From contig CAZCSP010000001.1 in NCBI GenBank assembly GCA_964501275.1, forward strand, positions 1-64,000: DNA of 64,000 nucleotides. The letters run 5' to 3'. Positions 33,376 through 41,586 of this stretch are shown piece by piece. The DNA comes from 55-13 sp964501275 (GTDB lineage Bacteria > Armatimonadota > Fimbriimonadia > Fimbriimonadales > Fimbriimonadaceae). The notes under the pieces were generated by a model. The model made no database searches. It had not been told where the DNA came from and saw nothing but the letters and a program-made list of their open reading frames with translations. The stretch's first letter is position 1. The number at the start of each line of letters is the position of its first letter. Made by a program: the position numbers and the translations under genes.

Positions 33376-34056
33376 TTGCCCACGCCACTCGACAACCCAA
33401 TCTGGAACTCGCTCAACTCCCGCCATGCCAGTTTGGCATTGGCAAGAGGAGACGCCCGACGCTATCCCGCCGAGATCGCCCCGTTTGCGGCAATCCCCAA
33501 CGCCTCGGATCAAAGTGTAAGAGATCTCCTCGACCTGGTCCCAGCACAGGAACGCGTCGGCATCTTGAATATCCATCCAAGTTCCTGGGAGGGATGGGAC
33601 ATTCAAAGAAGCTTCGACATCGCCCAGTACGTCTGGGACCAAAACCCAGGCTCCACCGAATCTGACCCGAGCGCCGAACTCCTTAACGCCTCTCACCATC
33701 CCCATATGCTGGAACTCACAGCCCTTGCCTATCCGGCTTACTTCCGCAAAGGCACCGCCGAACTGGGCGACTACTTTGGAATCATCAAAGATGGCCAACT
33801 CTGTGCGATGGCGGGAATTCGGATGGCGTTGGACGGCTACCAAGAGATCAGCGCCATCTGCACGCACCCCGACCATCGCGGTAAAGGCTACGCCAGACGC
33901 CTCACCCGCCACCTGATCTGCCACATCCAGAGACAAGGCGACACGCCGTTTCTCCACACTGAGTCCGACAACGCGCCCGCCCGAAGAATCTACGACAGCC
34001 TCGGGTTCAGATTGCGAGTCGTGTTGCCCTTCTTTGTGGTGGAGCGGACCGCGTAG
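33376..34056 (+). CDS. GNAT family N-acetyltransferase (FR47-like)
   Basis: 226 residues. The N-terminal half is a family-specific region; the C-terminal half is a FR47-type GNAT core: ELTALAYPAYFRKGTAELGDYFGIIKDGQLCAMAGIRM, EISAICTHPDHRGKGYARRLTRHLI (HRGKGYA acetyl-CoA loop) and FLHTESDNAPARRIYDSLGFR. Start is TTG at 33376; TAGATT ends 8 nt upstream. The substrate is unknown. Confidence 0.82.
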   Translation: MPTPLDNPIWNSLNSRHASLALARGDARRYPAEIAPFAAIPNASDQSVRDLLDLVPAQERVGILNIHPSSWEGWDIQRSFDIAQYVWDQNPGSTESDPSAELLNASHHPHMLELTALAYPAYFRKGTAELGDYFGIIKDGQLCAMAGIRMALDGYQEISAICTHPDHRGKGYARRLTRHLICHIQRQGDTPFLHTESDNAPARRIYDSLGFRLRVVLPFFVVERTA

Positions 34057-34075
34057 GATTTGACCACTCTCTTAT

Positions 34076-34154
34076 CGGTGGTCCTCTGTGCGCTTTTCGG
34101 TGATTCTTTCAATTGGCTGAGGATGAAACCACCGAGGGCCGCCGAGGACCACCG
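34076..34154. repeat. Inverted repeat CGGTGGTCCTC / GAGGACCACCG
   Basis: 11-bp perfect arms at 34076-34086 and 34144-34154 flanking repeated CGGTG/CACCG words, between the convergent GNAT and DinB genes. It may serve as a terminator or be another dispersed repeat. Confidence 0.6.
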
Positions 34155-34224
34155 AAGAATGATCGGCCCCTGATTACCTGATCATGAATCATCCGGGCAC
34201 AGGACGAATACTCTTCTCCGCCGG

Positions 34225-34716
34225 CTATGAACGCCATAACGACCAGACCTGCTCCTCCTCCCAATCCTCGGCCACCTCGAATCCGCCTCGACGCAAGGCG
34301 AGGAAGATGAGGGCGACGTGGTAGCCGTCATGCCAGAGCATGTGCTGGAGATAGAAGATCGGGTGGGAATAGGGGCCAACCTGGGTGGCATTGACGGCGA
34401 CCAGATCCTTCACGGCTTCCCCAACCGCCCTTCCGCTCTGGGCCAACGCCGCACGGATCGCCTCAACATCCCGACTTGCCACCCAGTTCTCGTCAACCTT
34501 GGTCCACAGGTCGTTCATTCCCTCTGCGTGAGGGGCAGAGACCTTATTCAGCCAACCCCAACGGCAATCGTGGATGTGGGCCAGATGCTCGGCGATGGGC
34601 CAGCCCTCTTCATCCTGCTTCACCTCCAGTTTCCCGGAGTCGAGCGAGGCCGCGATGTTGTCGATGATCCGACCGTTTCGCCGCCAGGATTCGAGGAGGA
34701 CCTCCGTCGTGTCCAT
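34225..34716 (-). CDS. DinB family protein
   Basis: 163 residues with the DinB_2-type four-helix bundle; histidines in AEHLAHIHDCRWGW and LQHMLWHDGYHVALIFLALR suit the metal site. Some relatives are thiol-S-transferases. It directly follows the S10 peptidase gene on the minus strand with no intergenic base, so the two are cotranscribed. Confidence 0.8.
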   Translation of the reverse strand: MDTTEVLLESWRRNGRIIDNIAASLDSGKLEVKQDEEGWPIAEHLAHIHDCRWGWLNKVSAPHAEGMNDLWTKVDENWVASRDVEAIRAALAQSGRAVGEAVKDLVAVNATQVGPYSHPIFYLQHMLWHDGYHVALIFLALRRGGFEVAEDWEEEQVWSLWRS

Positions 34717-36213
34717 TTATCCGCCGCGCTTAAAGCTCCCGCTCGGTGCCGTGGGGTTGCTCTGATCTTTGATGAACTTGACGACGTCGTCGCGCAACTG
34801 CTTGCGACATTCGTCGTCCAGGTACATCATGTGCCCGGCCTCATAGCGGGTGCGGACGACGTTACCGCGGAGCTTGGGGTCGATCGCCAACCGATCCAAC
34901 AAGGCATCGTTCACGCCCATGGTGCAAGCGACATCGTAGTAGCCCATCGCTACCAGAACCTTTGTGTATGGGTTATTGGACAGCGCTTGCCGCAAGGGAT
35001 TGCTCATATCGAGCGGTCCACCCTCTGGATACTTCCAAGGTCCCCCCATCCCTTCGCCGAGGATGTAGTATTTGAGGGTCGTTTTGTAACCCAGATCGTT
35101 AGCCAAGTAGTCGTTGATGCCGGACGTGTAGGGCGGCTGAACCTGGGTGTAGGAGGGATCTTCCCCGCCCCGATCCGAATCGGGATACAGGTCGAAATGG
35201 ACAAACCGCGAGTCATAGCGCCCGATCAGGCGCTTGTCCGATCGGAGAAGCTCCTTGTACCAACGATTGGTAGAGATTCGAAGCTTTGCGGTATCCCACA
35301 TCTCAGCGGTCAGGCCAGTGAGCGCGGACAGCTTGGCGGCAATCTCTTTCTGCTTTTCGGCGGAGAGTTGGTCGCCTTCGCCGAGGGCCGGGAAGTACTC
35401 CTGGCGGACAAATCGGAGCGCCTCTTCATACACCTCATGGACGGTCTTGCTTTGCATTGCGGGCGAAAGCCGTTTGTGATACCAGGCGGTTGTGGCCATC
35501 GTGGGCAAGGAGTATGCGGTTCGCCCATCCGCGCCTCGGGTCGTGTCCGCGACAGCCGGACCGATAAGAGGGCTGATCAGAATCAAGCCGTTCAGACCAA
35601 TTCCGTAGCGGTGGAGCCAGTTGGATAGTCCCGAACCCCGAACCCCGCCATAGCTCTCCCCCATCACAAAGATCGGGCTCAACCAGCGGCTCTCGGTGCT
35701 CAGGAAGGAGCGGATGAACTCGCCGACACTGGCGATATCCACATCCACCCCCCAAAACTTTGCTCCGTCCTCGGGCTTGTTGGGGCGGCTGTAGCCAGTG
35801 CCGACGGGGTCGATATTCACCAGATCGGACTCGGGCAGGATGCTCTCGTCGTTGGTAACCAATTCATAAGGCGGGGCGGGCATGAAGCCGTCCTTGCTTC
35901 CCATCTTGGGCCGTTTGGGTCCGGCAAAGCCAAGGTGCAGCCACAAGGACGCGCTGCCGGGGCCACCGTTGAAGATGAAGGTGATCGGACGCTTCCCCAC
36001 CGGCTGGGCGTCGGTGCGCTTGTAGTAGGTGAAGAAGATGCGCCCGTCGACGTCTCCGATCTTGCTCCGAATCGGCATCATCCCGGCGGTGGTCTCGTAC
36101 TTCACCGTCTTCCCCGCGATCCGAGCGACATGGTTCTTCCGAACCCAATCCGCCTGAACCTCAGTCTGAGCAGGGGATTGCAGAACGACGGCAGCAACGA
36201 ATACCGATAACAT
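34717..36213 (-). CDS. Serine carboxypeptidase-like (S10) exported protein
   Basis: 498 residues from the ATG at 36213. Short signal peptide MLSVFVAAVVLQSPAQT. S10 features: RPITFIFNGGPGSASLWLHLG (the NGGPGSSS-type oxyanion block), DPVGTGYSRP, the nucleophile VMGESYGGVRG (Ser near residue 190), VLVAMGYYDVACTMG (catalytic Asp region) and RYEAGHMMYLDDECR (catalytic His). Bacterial S10 homologues are exported peptidases or acyl-transferases. TATAAT at 36221-36226 ends 7 nt before the ATG, supporting this start over a longer frame that would read repeat sequence. Its stop codon abuts the DinB start. Confidence 0.85.
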   Translation of the reverse strand: MLSVFVAAVVLQSPAQTEVQADWVRKNHVARIAGKTVKYETTAGMMPIRSKIGDVDGRIFFTYYKRTDAQPVGKRPITFIFNGGPGSASLWLHLGFAGPKRPKMGSKDGFMPAPPYELVTNDESILPESDLVNIDPVGTGYSRPNKPEDGAKFWGVDVDIASVGEFIRSFLSTESRWLSPIFVMGESYGGVRGSGLSNWLHRYGIGLNGLILISPLIGPAVADTTRGADGRTAYSLPTMATTAWYHKRLSPAMQSKTVHEVYEEALRFVRQEYFPALGEGDQLSAEKQKEIAAKLSALTGLTAEMWDTAKLRISTNRWYKELLRSDKRLIGRYDSRFVHFDLYPDSDRGGEDPSYTQVQPPYTSGINDYLANDLGYKTTLKYYILGEGMGGPWKYPEGGPLDMSNPLRQALSNNPYTKVLVAMGYYDVACTMGVNDALLDRLAIDPKLRGNVVRTRYEAGHMMYLDDECRKQLRDDVVKFIKDQSNPTAPSGSFKRGG

Positions 36214-36220
36214 GCGTCGG

Positions 36221-36226
36221 ATTATA
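36221..36226 (-). promoter_or_regulatory. -10 box TATAAT of leaderless S10 gene
   Basis: Consensus TATAAT 7 nt upstream of ATG 36213; no Shine-Dalgarno fits in the leader. Confidence 0.6.
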
Positions 36227-36241
36227 ACACCGCCGACGTGA

Positions 36242-36285
36242 CATGGGCATCCTGCCCATGGTTTCCACGACCGCCCCGGTCGTGG
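36242..36285. repeat. Family A double hairpin, inverted copy A6
   Basis: On the minus strand: CCACGACC..GGTCGTGG, then AAAC, then CATGGGCAGGATGCCCATG, then TCAC. Same order as other copies but with different stem bases. Nothing coding was seen between 36214 and 36414. Confidence 0.75.
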
Positions 36286-36386
36286 GAGAAGCTTGTAACT
36301 TTTCCACCTGCCCACAAACTACGTGGGATTGGGATACAGCTTGGAACTAAGACAAATAAGTCTAGATGTTAGTGCAAGCCTGCTTC

Positions 36387-36417
36387 CCGGCGGGACGCCG
36401 GAGCTCCCAGGGAGCTA
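36387..36417. repeat. Double hairpin CCGGCG-GGA-CGCCGG plus AGCTCC-CAG-GGAGCT
   Basis: Hairpins at 36387-36401 and 36402-36416, followed by AC. The CTA at 36415-36417, read on the minus strand, is the TAG stop of the VOC gene. A variant lies at 36999-37015 at the end of the SulP gene. Confidence 0.75.
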
Positions 36418-36876
36418 CATCCCCATCTCTTTCATGCGCCGCTCGAACTCCTCTTCGGAGACGTCTTCGACGTGGCTGGCGATGGACCAACTGTGGCCGA
36501 AGGGGTCTTTGAGGCTGCCGTAGAGGTCGCCCCAGGGTTGGACGGCGATGGGCATACTGGCTTCGAACCCAGCGGCAATGGCGCGATCCCAGGCGGCTTG
36601 GGCGTCCTCGACGTAGAGGTGAATGGTGACGGCGGTGTTGCCAATCTTCTTCGGCCCGATCGCGCCCCAGTCGGGAAACTCGTCGTTCAGCATCAGCATC
36701 GAGTCGCCGATCTTCAGTTGGGCGTTGATGACGTGGCCATCACCGGATTTGTGGACGCTGACGACTTCCGCGCCCAGCGCCTTTTGATAGAGCTCGATGG
36801 CCGCGTTGGCGCCGTCTACGATCAGATAGGGAGTGAGAGTATGGAAACCTTCGGGGATAGCTTGGACGTTTGACAT
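36415..36876 (-). CDS. VOC (glyoxalase/bleomycin-resistance superfamily) protein, PhnB-like
   Basis: 153 residues. TLTPYLIVDGANAAIELYQKALGAEVV, INAQLKIGDSMLMLNDE, VTIHLYVEDAQAAWDRAIAAGFEA and DPFGHSWSIASH mark a single vicinal-oxygen-chelate domain of the PhnB-like type (metal site and substrate unknown). The start at 36876 is chosen because a TATGAT box (36883-36888) ends 6 nt before it; the frame to 36981 would read repeat. The stop TAG is provided by the adjoining repeat. Confidence 0.82.
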   Translation of the reverse strand: MSNVQAIPEGFHTLTPYLIVDGANAAIELYQKALGAEVVSVHKSGDGHVINAQLKIGDSMLMLNDEFPDWGAIGPKKIGNTAVTIHLYVEDAQAAWDRAIAAGFEASMPIAVQPWGDLYGSLKDPFGHSWSIASHVEDVSEEEFERRMKEMGM

Positions 36877-36882
36877 GGCCCT

Positions 36883-36888
36883 ATCATA
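36883..36888 (-). promoter_or_regulatory. Putative -10 box TATGAT of leaderless VOC gene
   Basis: TATGAT, 6 nt before ATG 36876, just next to repeat copy A7. Confidence 0.5.
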
Positions 36889-36906
36889 GCGCGGGGCGAA
36901 CTGTGG

Positions 36907-36951
36907 CTTGGGCGTCCCGCCCAAGGTTTCAAGGTCGTCCCGGCCTTGATC
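36907..36951. repeat. Family A double hairpin, inverted copy A7
   Basis: On the minus strand: CAAGGCCGGGACGACCTTG-type hairpin, AAAC, then CTTGGGCGGGACGCCCAAG and CCAC. Compared with copy A6 the second stem changed from CATGGGC/GCCCATG to CTTGGGC/GCCCAAG, a compensated change. Confidence 0.7.
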
Positions 36952-36990
36952 GGCTCGTAGTTGCTGCAAGTTCTCTTGCAAGGATACAAG

Positions 36991-38694
36991 TTAGCTACTC
37001 GGCGGGACGCCGGGGCTCCCAGAGGAATCCAACAAATCCCTCGCCCGACTCACTCCGTCCGCCAGCGTCGTCACGATATTCTCTTGGCCAATGTGGCGAT
37101 GGAACTCGGTTTGGTCCATGAGCTTGGCGGGTTGGCTTCGTACGCCGCAAAGAATGAGGTGGCGGCCCGATTGGTGGAGTTTATCGGCAAGGCTCTCCAA
37201 GGCGTGAAGGCCAGTGCCGTCGATGGCGGTCATGTTGCGCAGGCGGATCATCACCACTGGCGGCAGGCTCTCCAGTTCTTCTTCAATCACCGACATCTTG
37301 TCCGTCGCTCCAAACAGGAACGGGCCGTGGATGCGATAGACCGCAGCGCCTTCGGGAACTTCGTTCACCTGGAGACTATGCGCCCGGCCCTCCTCGATGT
37401 ACTCCGGAGTCACGCGGGCAACGGTGGTAGTAGTCGTAACCCGGCGGATATAGAGCAACGCCGCCAGGATCATCCCCGCCTCCACCGCCACCGTCAGGTC
37501 GGCAAAGACGGTGAGGGAAAAAGTGATGAGCCACACAGCGACGTCGGCTTTGCTCTGCCGCAGAATATCCGGAATCTCCCGCCATTCGCCCATGTTGTAG
37601 GCCACCACGAACAGGATCGCGGCCAGGATGCTGAGCGGGATGTGCTGGGCAAGAGGCGCGGCCACCAGGAGGACCAGAAGGATAGTCAAAGCATGGATCA
37701 TCCCCGCGACCGGAGTTTTGGCGCCGGACCGGATATTGGTAGCGGTGCGAGCGATGGCCCCCGTTGCGGGCAGGCCGCCAAACAAGGGAGAGACCAGGTT
37801 GGCCGTGCCTTGGGCCACCAGTTCCATGTTCGGATTGTGCCGGTCGCCCGACATCCGATCCGCCACTACCGCCGACAGCAATGACTCGATCGCGCCCAGC
37901 ATCGTCACGGTGAGGGTGGGCGACAGGAGGGGAAGGATGAGGTCCGGGCGGAAAGTGGGGATTTCGAATTTGGGCAGACCGCTTGGGATGCCACCGAACT
38001 TGGTTGCGATGGTTTCCAAGGGCAGGTGAAGAATCCAGACGAGAAACGTCCCGCCCACCAAAGCCACAATCGACCCCGGCACCCGCTTGACAAACTTCAC
38101 CATCAGAAGGATCACCGCCAAGGCGCCGCAAGAAACGAGAGTCGCTTGAGGAGAGAGGGTGGACCAATGTTCGGCAATAGAGCGCATCCGCTCGGGAAAC
38201 TCACTCGGGACCTTCTCGATGGTCAGCCCGAAGAAGTCTTTGATTTGGGTGCTTGCGATAAGCACTGCGATGCCGTTGGTGAACCCAATGACGACCGGTC
38301 GAGGGATGTACTTCACTGCCGTCCCCAGCCCGGTCACGCCCAACAATACGAGAAGGGCGCCCGCCATGAGCGTGCACATGAAGAGGCCGTCCATACCGTG
38401 CTTCTGGACAATCCCGGCAACGACCACCACAAAAGCGCCGGTTGGCCCCCCGATCTGGGTGGTGGAGCCGCCGAGCGCGGAGATGAGGAACCCAGCGACG
38501 ACCGCGCAATAAAGACCCGCCTGGGGCAAGACGCCGGACGAGATCGCGAACGCCATCGCCAGCGGCAACGCCACCAAGCCGACCGTGACTCCGGCCACCA
38601 GGTCGGCGACGAACTTGCGGACGTTGTAGTCGCGCAGAGCGATGACGGACTTTGGGATCAGCGCCTCGCGATTGGACGCCGCCTGGGGTTTCAC
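36991..38694 (-). CDS. SulP family anion transporter with STAS domain
   Basis: 567 residues. Residues 20-430 carry about 12-14 membrane helices of the SLC26/SulP fold, starting with DLVAGVTVGLVALPLAMAFAISSGVLPQAGLY (signature) and GGSTTQIGGPTGAFVVVV. A cytoplasmic STAS domain (about 440-550) holds AVYRIHGPFLFGATDKM and MTAIDGTGLHALESLADKLH. Probable sulfate or bicarbonate transporter. A GTG start overlaps the ArsR-type gene by 4 nt (GTGA). The last ~10 residues (SGSPGVPPSS) are encoded by a GGCGGGACGCC repeat, so the C-terminus seems extended or replaced by repeat DNA. Confidence 0.88.
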   Translation of the reverse strand: MKPQAASNREALIPKSVIALRDYNVRKFVADLVAGVTVGLVALPLAMAFAISSGVLPQAGLYCAVVAGFLISALGGSTTQIGGPTGAFVVVVAGIVQKHGMDGLFMCTLMAGALLVLLGVTGLGTAVKYIPRPVVIGFTNGIAVLIASTQIKDFFGLTIEKVPSEFPERMRSIAEHWSTLSPQATLVSCGALAVILLMVKFVKRVPGSIVALVGGTFLVWILHLPLETIATKFGGIPSGLPKFEIPTFRPDLILPLLSPTLTVTMLGAIESLLSAVVADRMSGDRHNPNMELVAQGTANLVSPLFGGLPATGAIARTATNIRSGAKTPVAGMIHALTILLVLLVAAPLAQHIPLSILAAILFVVAYNMGEWREIPDILRQSKADVAVWLITFSLTVFADLTVAVEAGMILAALLYIRRVTTTTTVARVTPEYIEEGRAHSLQVNEVPEGAAVYRIHGPFLFGATDKMSVIEEELESLPPVVMIRLRNMTAIDGTGLHALESLADKLHQSGRHLILCGVRSQPAKLMDQTEFHRHIGQENIVTTLADGVSRARDLLDSSGSPGVPPSS

Positions 38695-39041
38695 TCGACC
38701 TCCATCCCTCTCAGCATCGCCATCGCCTCTTCAAGGTGGGCTTTGAAGTACTGCCGCATCGTATCCAGGACCTCGATGAGGAGTGGATCGCGGAGGGAGT
38801 AAAACACCTGGTTCCCTTCTTTACGGTTCACCACCAACCCCTTGCCTCGAAGCACCGCCAGATGCTGCGAGGCATTAGCGGGCTCCACCCCGATCTGCTC
38901 CAAAATCGCCCCCACCGCCACCTCCCCATCCCGCAGGCACTCAACGATGTGGATGCGAGTCGGATGGGCAAGAACCTGAAAGACATCCGCCTTGAAACGC
39001 CGAAGCGCCACCTGCTGATCATCGGGTTGCGAACGGGGCAT
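38691..39041 (-). CDS. ArsR family transcriptional regulator
   Basis: 116 residues. A winged helix with VFQVLAHPTRIHIVECLRDGEVAVGAILEQIGVEPANASQHLAVLRGKGLVV (in pieces) and the wing NRKEGNQVFYSLRD. No CxC metal site in helix 3 (EPANASQHL), so metal sensing by the classic ArsR site is unlikely; redox or other signals are possible. It is cotranscribed with SulP (GTGA overlap) and probably controls it. TATACT (39048-39053) ends exactly 6 nt before the ATG, with TTCAAC 18 nt further up. Confidence 0.87.
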   Translation of the reverse strand: MPRSQPDDQQVALRRFKADVFQVLAHPTRIHIVECLRDGEVAVGAILEQIGVEPANASQHLAVLRGKGLVVNRKEGNQVFYSLRDPLLIEVLDTMRQYFKAHLEEAMAMLRGMEVE

Positions 39042-39047
39042 GGGTTA

Positions 39048-39053
39048 AGTATA
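39048..39053 (-). promoter_or_regulatory. -10 box TATACT of leaderless arsR-sulP operon
   Basis: TTCAAC-18-TATACT-6-ATG on the minus strand, the same arrangement as at 9721-9757. Repeat family C4 begins about 20 nt upstream. Confidence 0.6.
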
Positions 39054-39079
39054 TTCGATATTTCGAAAGTGGTTGAAGG

Positions 39080-39192
39080 AATTGGGGCATTGCGGGGTTA
39101 CGGCTTTGCGGACGTTATGCGGAAACACTGAAGGTCTTGCAGAAGCTTTCCCGTAAAGCCGTAGCACCGCAATGCCGAAACACCGCAATGCT
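39080..39192. repeat. Imperfect inverted repeat of GCATTGCGG / CCGCAATGC words
   Basis: GGCATTGCGGGGTTACGGCTTT on the left (from 39087, not copied in full) faces AAAGCCGTAGCACCGCAATGCC on the right (39154-39176). Same style as the oligomer repeats at 27 and 21335. It lies between divergent promoters. Confidence 0.65.
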
Positions 39193-39228
39193 CCCAAAAG
39201 TTAGGTCCAGCAATGTTATAGAAACCCC

Positions 39229-39234
39229 TATAAT
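39229..39234 (+). promoter_or_regulatory. -10 box TATAAT upstream of gene at 39243
   Basis: Consensus TATAAT, 8 nt before ATG; no Shine-Dalgarno. Confidence 0.55.
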
Positions 39235-39242
39235 GATCCCTA

Positions 39243-40109
39243 ATGAATGCCCTGCTGATCGTCTCGCTATGCCTGGCAACTGCACCCAAGACCATCGAGA
39301 ACCCGCTCGGTTTCCTCTACGATCTACCCGAAGGATGGACAGTAGTTGGGGCTCAGGGAAGCTACCAGGTTCTAAAGCGCCCAGGACAGACCGAGAATGA
39401 GCTGTTCGTGATCGGCGGCGCGTTTGAGTTTGAAGCGCAAGCCTCCTGGGACAAGAAGCTACAGGAAGAAGATATCGCCATGATGAAGCAGCTCGGGCCA
39501 TGGTCGCTAAGCGGCGAGGTTCAGAGCTTTGAGGCGAAGGGTGGCAAAGGGATGTACATGCTCTTCACGGGCGCAAACCAAGGGGTCGATTTCCACGGCC
39601 AAGTTTGGTCGCTGCTCACGGAGAAGAAGCGGTTCGGCATTCTCGCGATCTTCCCCAACGAGCAGGCGACCCAGCGGTACGCTGACTTCTATAGCATCGC
39701 AACAAGCCTGCGCCCCGATCCCAACCGCAAAGTCTCGGCGAACAACGACCACGCCAAGACTTGGAGCAAGATGTTGGCGGGCTACCGACTGGTGCGATCC
39801 ACCGCCTCCAACAGCGGCAGCCTGAACGGCTCGGCGGGGGATGCGGGAGAAAAGTCGTTCGTCTTCCTCCCCGACGGCACCTTCCGCTTCGCCTCCCGAA
39901 CCATGACTTTCATCAGCGCGGGTGAGTTCAGCGGCAGCAGCGAGAGCAACGACGAAGCCATCGGAACCTGGTCGATCGAGTCGGACGGCAAACAGGCCCA
40001 TCTGATCCTGAAGCCAGTTGGCAAACCGACCGAACGCATGGAGCTCAAACAAAGCGGCGGCCACATCCTCCTGAATGGCCGCCCGTTCAGCCGAGTGAAG
40101 CCGAGCTAG
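39243..40109 (+). CDS. Hypothetical exported protein
   Basis: 288 residues with a short hydrophobic start (MNALLIVSLCLATA). The first 160 residues (IENPLGFLYDLPEGWTVVGAQGSY, FEAQASWDKKLQEEDIAMMKQLG, ILAIFPNEQATQRYADFYSIATSL) resemble lipoprotein-like PsbP/Mog1-fold stress domains. The second half (KSFVFLPDGTFRFASRTMTFISAGEFSG, GTWSIESDGKQAHLILKP) is a lipocalin-like beta domain seen in many bacterial orphans. The Ser/Gly-rich joint (SNSGSLNGSAGDAG) separates them. Function unknown. Confidence 0.65.
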   Translation: MNALLIVSLCLATAPKTIENPLGFLYDLPEGWTVVGAQGSYQVLKRPGQTENELFVIGGAFEFEAQASWDKKLQEEDIAMMKQLGPWSLSGEVQSFEAKGGKGMYMLFTGANQGVDFHGQVWSLLTEKKRFGILAIFPNEQATQRYADFYSIATSLRPDPNRKVSANNDHAKTWSKMLAGYRLVRSTASNSGSLNGSAGDAGEKSFVFLPDGTFRFASRTMTFISAGEFSGSSESNDEAIGTWSIESDGKQAHLILKPVGKPTERMELKQSGGHILLNGRPFSRVKPS

Positions 40110-40187
40110 GTTGGGTCGCAAAGATGGCGTCAAACTGGCTTGACATACGCAGCCCAAAAACAGCGAATTGGGTAGCTTCCAGTCAGG

Positions 40188-40463
40188 ATGGTGGTTTTTA
40201 TCGATATCGACGATACGCTGGTGCGGACAGCGGGGACCAAGCGCATCCCCATGCCTAGAACGCTGGCCCGAGTCCGTGATTTTCATGCCCAAGGCCATAC
40301 GCTCTACCTGTGGAGCACCGGCGGATCGGTTTATGCTGAGGAGACCGCCCACGAGCTAGGCATCGCCGATCTCTTCCAAGGCTTCCTGCCCAAGCCAAAC
40401 CTCATTATCGACGACCAAGCGATTGGGGACTGGCGGGGACTGACCCATGAGTACCCCAGCTAA
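40188..40463 (+). CDS. Small HAD-superfamily phosphatase-like protein
   Basis: 91 residues. The HAD catalytic motif DIDDTLV (D6, D8 region) opens the protein; LYLWSTGGSVYAEETAHELG gives the Thr/Ser of motif II and PNLIIDDQAIGDW the motif III/IV acids. It lacks any cap domain, so it is a minimal C0-type HAD that could act on large substrates. The substrate is unknown. Short family members of this size occur next to varied genes. Confidence 0.75.
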   Translation: MVVFIDIDDTLVRTAGTKRIPMPRTLARVRDFHAQGHTLYLWSTGGSVYAEETAHELGIADLFQGFLPKPNLIIDDQAIGDWRGLTHEYPS

Positions 40464-40476
40464 CCCCCAAAAACGG

Positions 40477-40533
40477 GGCGGGCGGGCAACCCAGGCCGAC
40501 GTCCGGATATCCGTCGGGGGCTGCCCGCCCGCC
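40477..40533. terminator. GC-rich hairpin between convergent genes
   Basis: GGCGGGCGGGCA (40477-40488) pairs with TGCCCGCCCGCC (40522-40533) over 12 bp, with inner GACG/CGTC pairing. It can terminate both the HAD gene and the leftward gene ending at 40565. Confidence 0.65.
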
Positions 40534-40564
40534 TTCCGAAAAAGACGAACGCCTTTGTTCCTCT

Positions 40565-40954
40565 TTATGCGGCTCGAAGCGCCGCTGTTCGCTGCCAGGC
40601 AGGAGCCTGCATGACGGGAAGTTCCAGGCAGAACTGCTCTCTGCCTTCCAAAACTTGCTGCAATCGGGCGGTCGTGTGGCGAGCGACGTCTTCTTCATCG
40701 CCGGCCATCGTCACAATCTTCTCCGCGCCAAACTCGAACGCTTTGTCCTTGATGTCGGACAGAATCATCGAGGCCTCGCCATCAAGATTCTTCGCCCGCG
40801 AGTGGTCGATTAAAAGGTAGAAACTGCTGGGGCCAAGCGACTCCAACACCTCTTCCAAATCTTCTGCAAACGCGCGCATCTCCAACGAGTCGATCCTTCC
40901 TCCGAGACTTGCTTCGACAATCGCGCGGTCTTCTTGAACTGTAACTAGATACAT
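40565..40954 (-). CDS. STAS/SpoIIAA-like protein (tentative)
   Basis: 129 residues. MYLVTVQEDRAIVEASLGGRIDSLEMRAFAEDLEEVLESLG, then FYLLIDHSRAKNLDGEASMILSDIKDKAFEFGAEKIVTMAG follows the alpha/beta alternation of SpoIIAA-like/STAS domains. No phosphorylatable Ser is obvious. It is cytoplasmic. Signalling role inferred weakly. Confidence 0.6.
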   Translation of the reverse strand: MYLVTVQEDRAIVEASLGGRIDSLEMRAFAEDLEEVLESLGPSSFYLLIDHSRAKNLDGEASMILSDIKDKAFEFGAEKIVTMAGDEEDVARHTTARLQQVLEGREQFCLELPVMQAPAWQRTAALRAA

Positions 40955-41271
40955 TCCTTACGCTAGGGACAGACTCCCTACCTCCACAACGCTCTTTCCC
41001 TGCTTGCTATATTCCACGTCCTGGTAATTCCAACAAGCCGCCTAGAAACTGGTCGCAGTACCGATGGAAGATTTGCTAGCCGAGCGAATTGCGGGGGAGA
41101 GAGATGTCAATTGGCTCTGGGTTCAACCTCAAAGGCCCTGCATCGCTAGCACGGCGTCATCCTGAGCGAGCATAGGCAAGTCTGGACGCAACGCCGCCTG
41201 CTCGTCGCGAGTCGAAGGACCTCACCCACTTGTCAATTCAACTCGCCTTGCTTGATTTCACACACAAACTC
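40955..41271. other. Intergenic region, no gene seen
   Basis: No convincing reading frame. 41150-41225 contains CGTCATCCTGAGCGAGC and GAGTCGAAGGACCTC, words that look like another dispersed repeat, and no strong hairpin. Confidence 0.5.
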
Positions 41272-41547
41272 TCACATCGTGGGCACACCACTGCTCGGCG
41301 GGGATGGGTTGCGGGGTTTGAGGAGGGAGCGGATGATCATGAGCAGGCCGACCAGGAACAGGATGATGCCGGGGCTGAGGATGAAGACCAGTAGCCTGAT
41401 CTCGGCTGCGCGATCGAAGTCGCCTGTCGGTTGCTGGGTCCATGCTGAGATCAGCAAGGAAAAATACTCGTGCTTATAGACGATCCAAAGGGCGGCGGCC
41501 AGGATGCAGAGCCAACCAAGCGACGCTCTTCCAACTTGCTTTTTCAT
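41272..41547 (-). CDS. Small two-helix membrane protein
   Basis: 91 residues with segments LGWLCILAAALWIVYKHEYF and LLVFILSPGIILFLVGLLMII, and a charged C-terminus. GGAGG ribosome-binding site 9 nt before the ATG. No family recognised. Confidence 0.6.
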   Translation of the reverse strand: MKKQVGRASLGWLCILAAALWIVYKHEYFSLLISAWTQQPTGDFDRAAEIRLLVFILSPGIILFLVGLLMIIRSLLKPRNPSPPSSGVPTM

Positions 41548-41586
41548 GAGGATTCACCTCCGATTTATTCTAAGACGACTCCCGGT

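Noticed and set aside
40955..41271. Possible small RNA or tRNA in the long gap
   Set aside because: No cloverleaf, promoter-terminator pair or conserved sequence was seen; only dispersed-repeat-like words.
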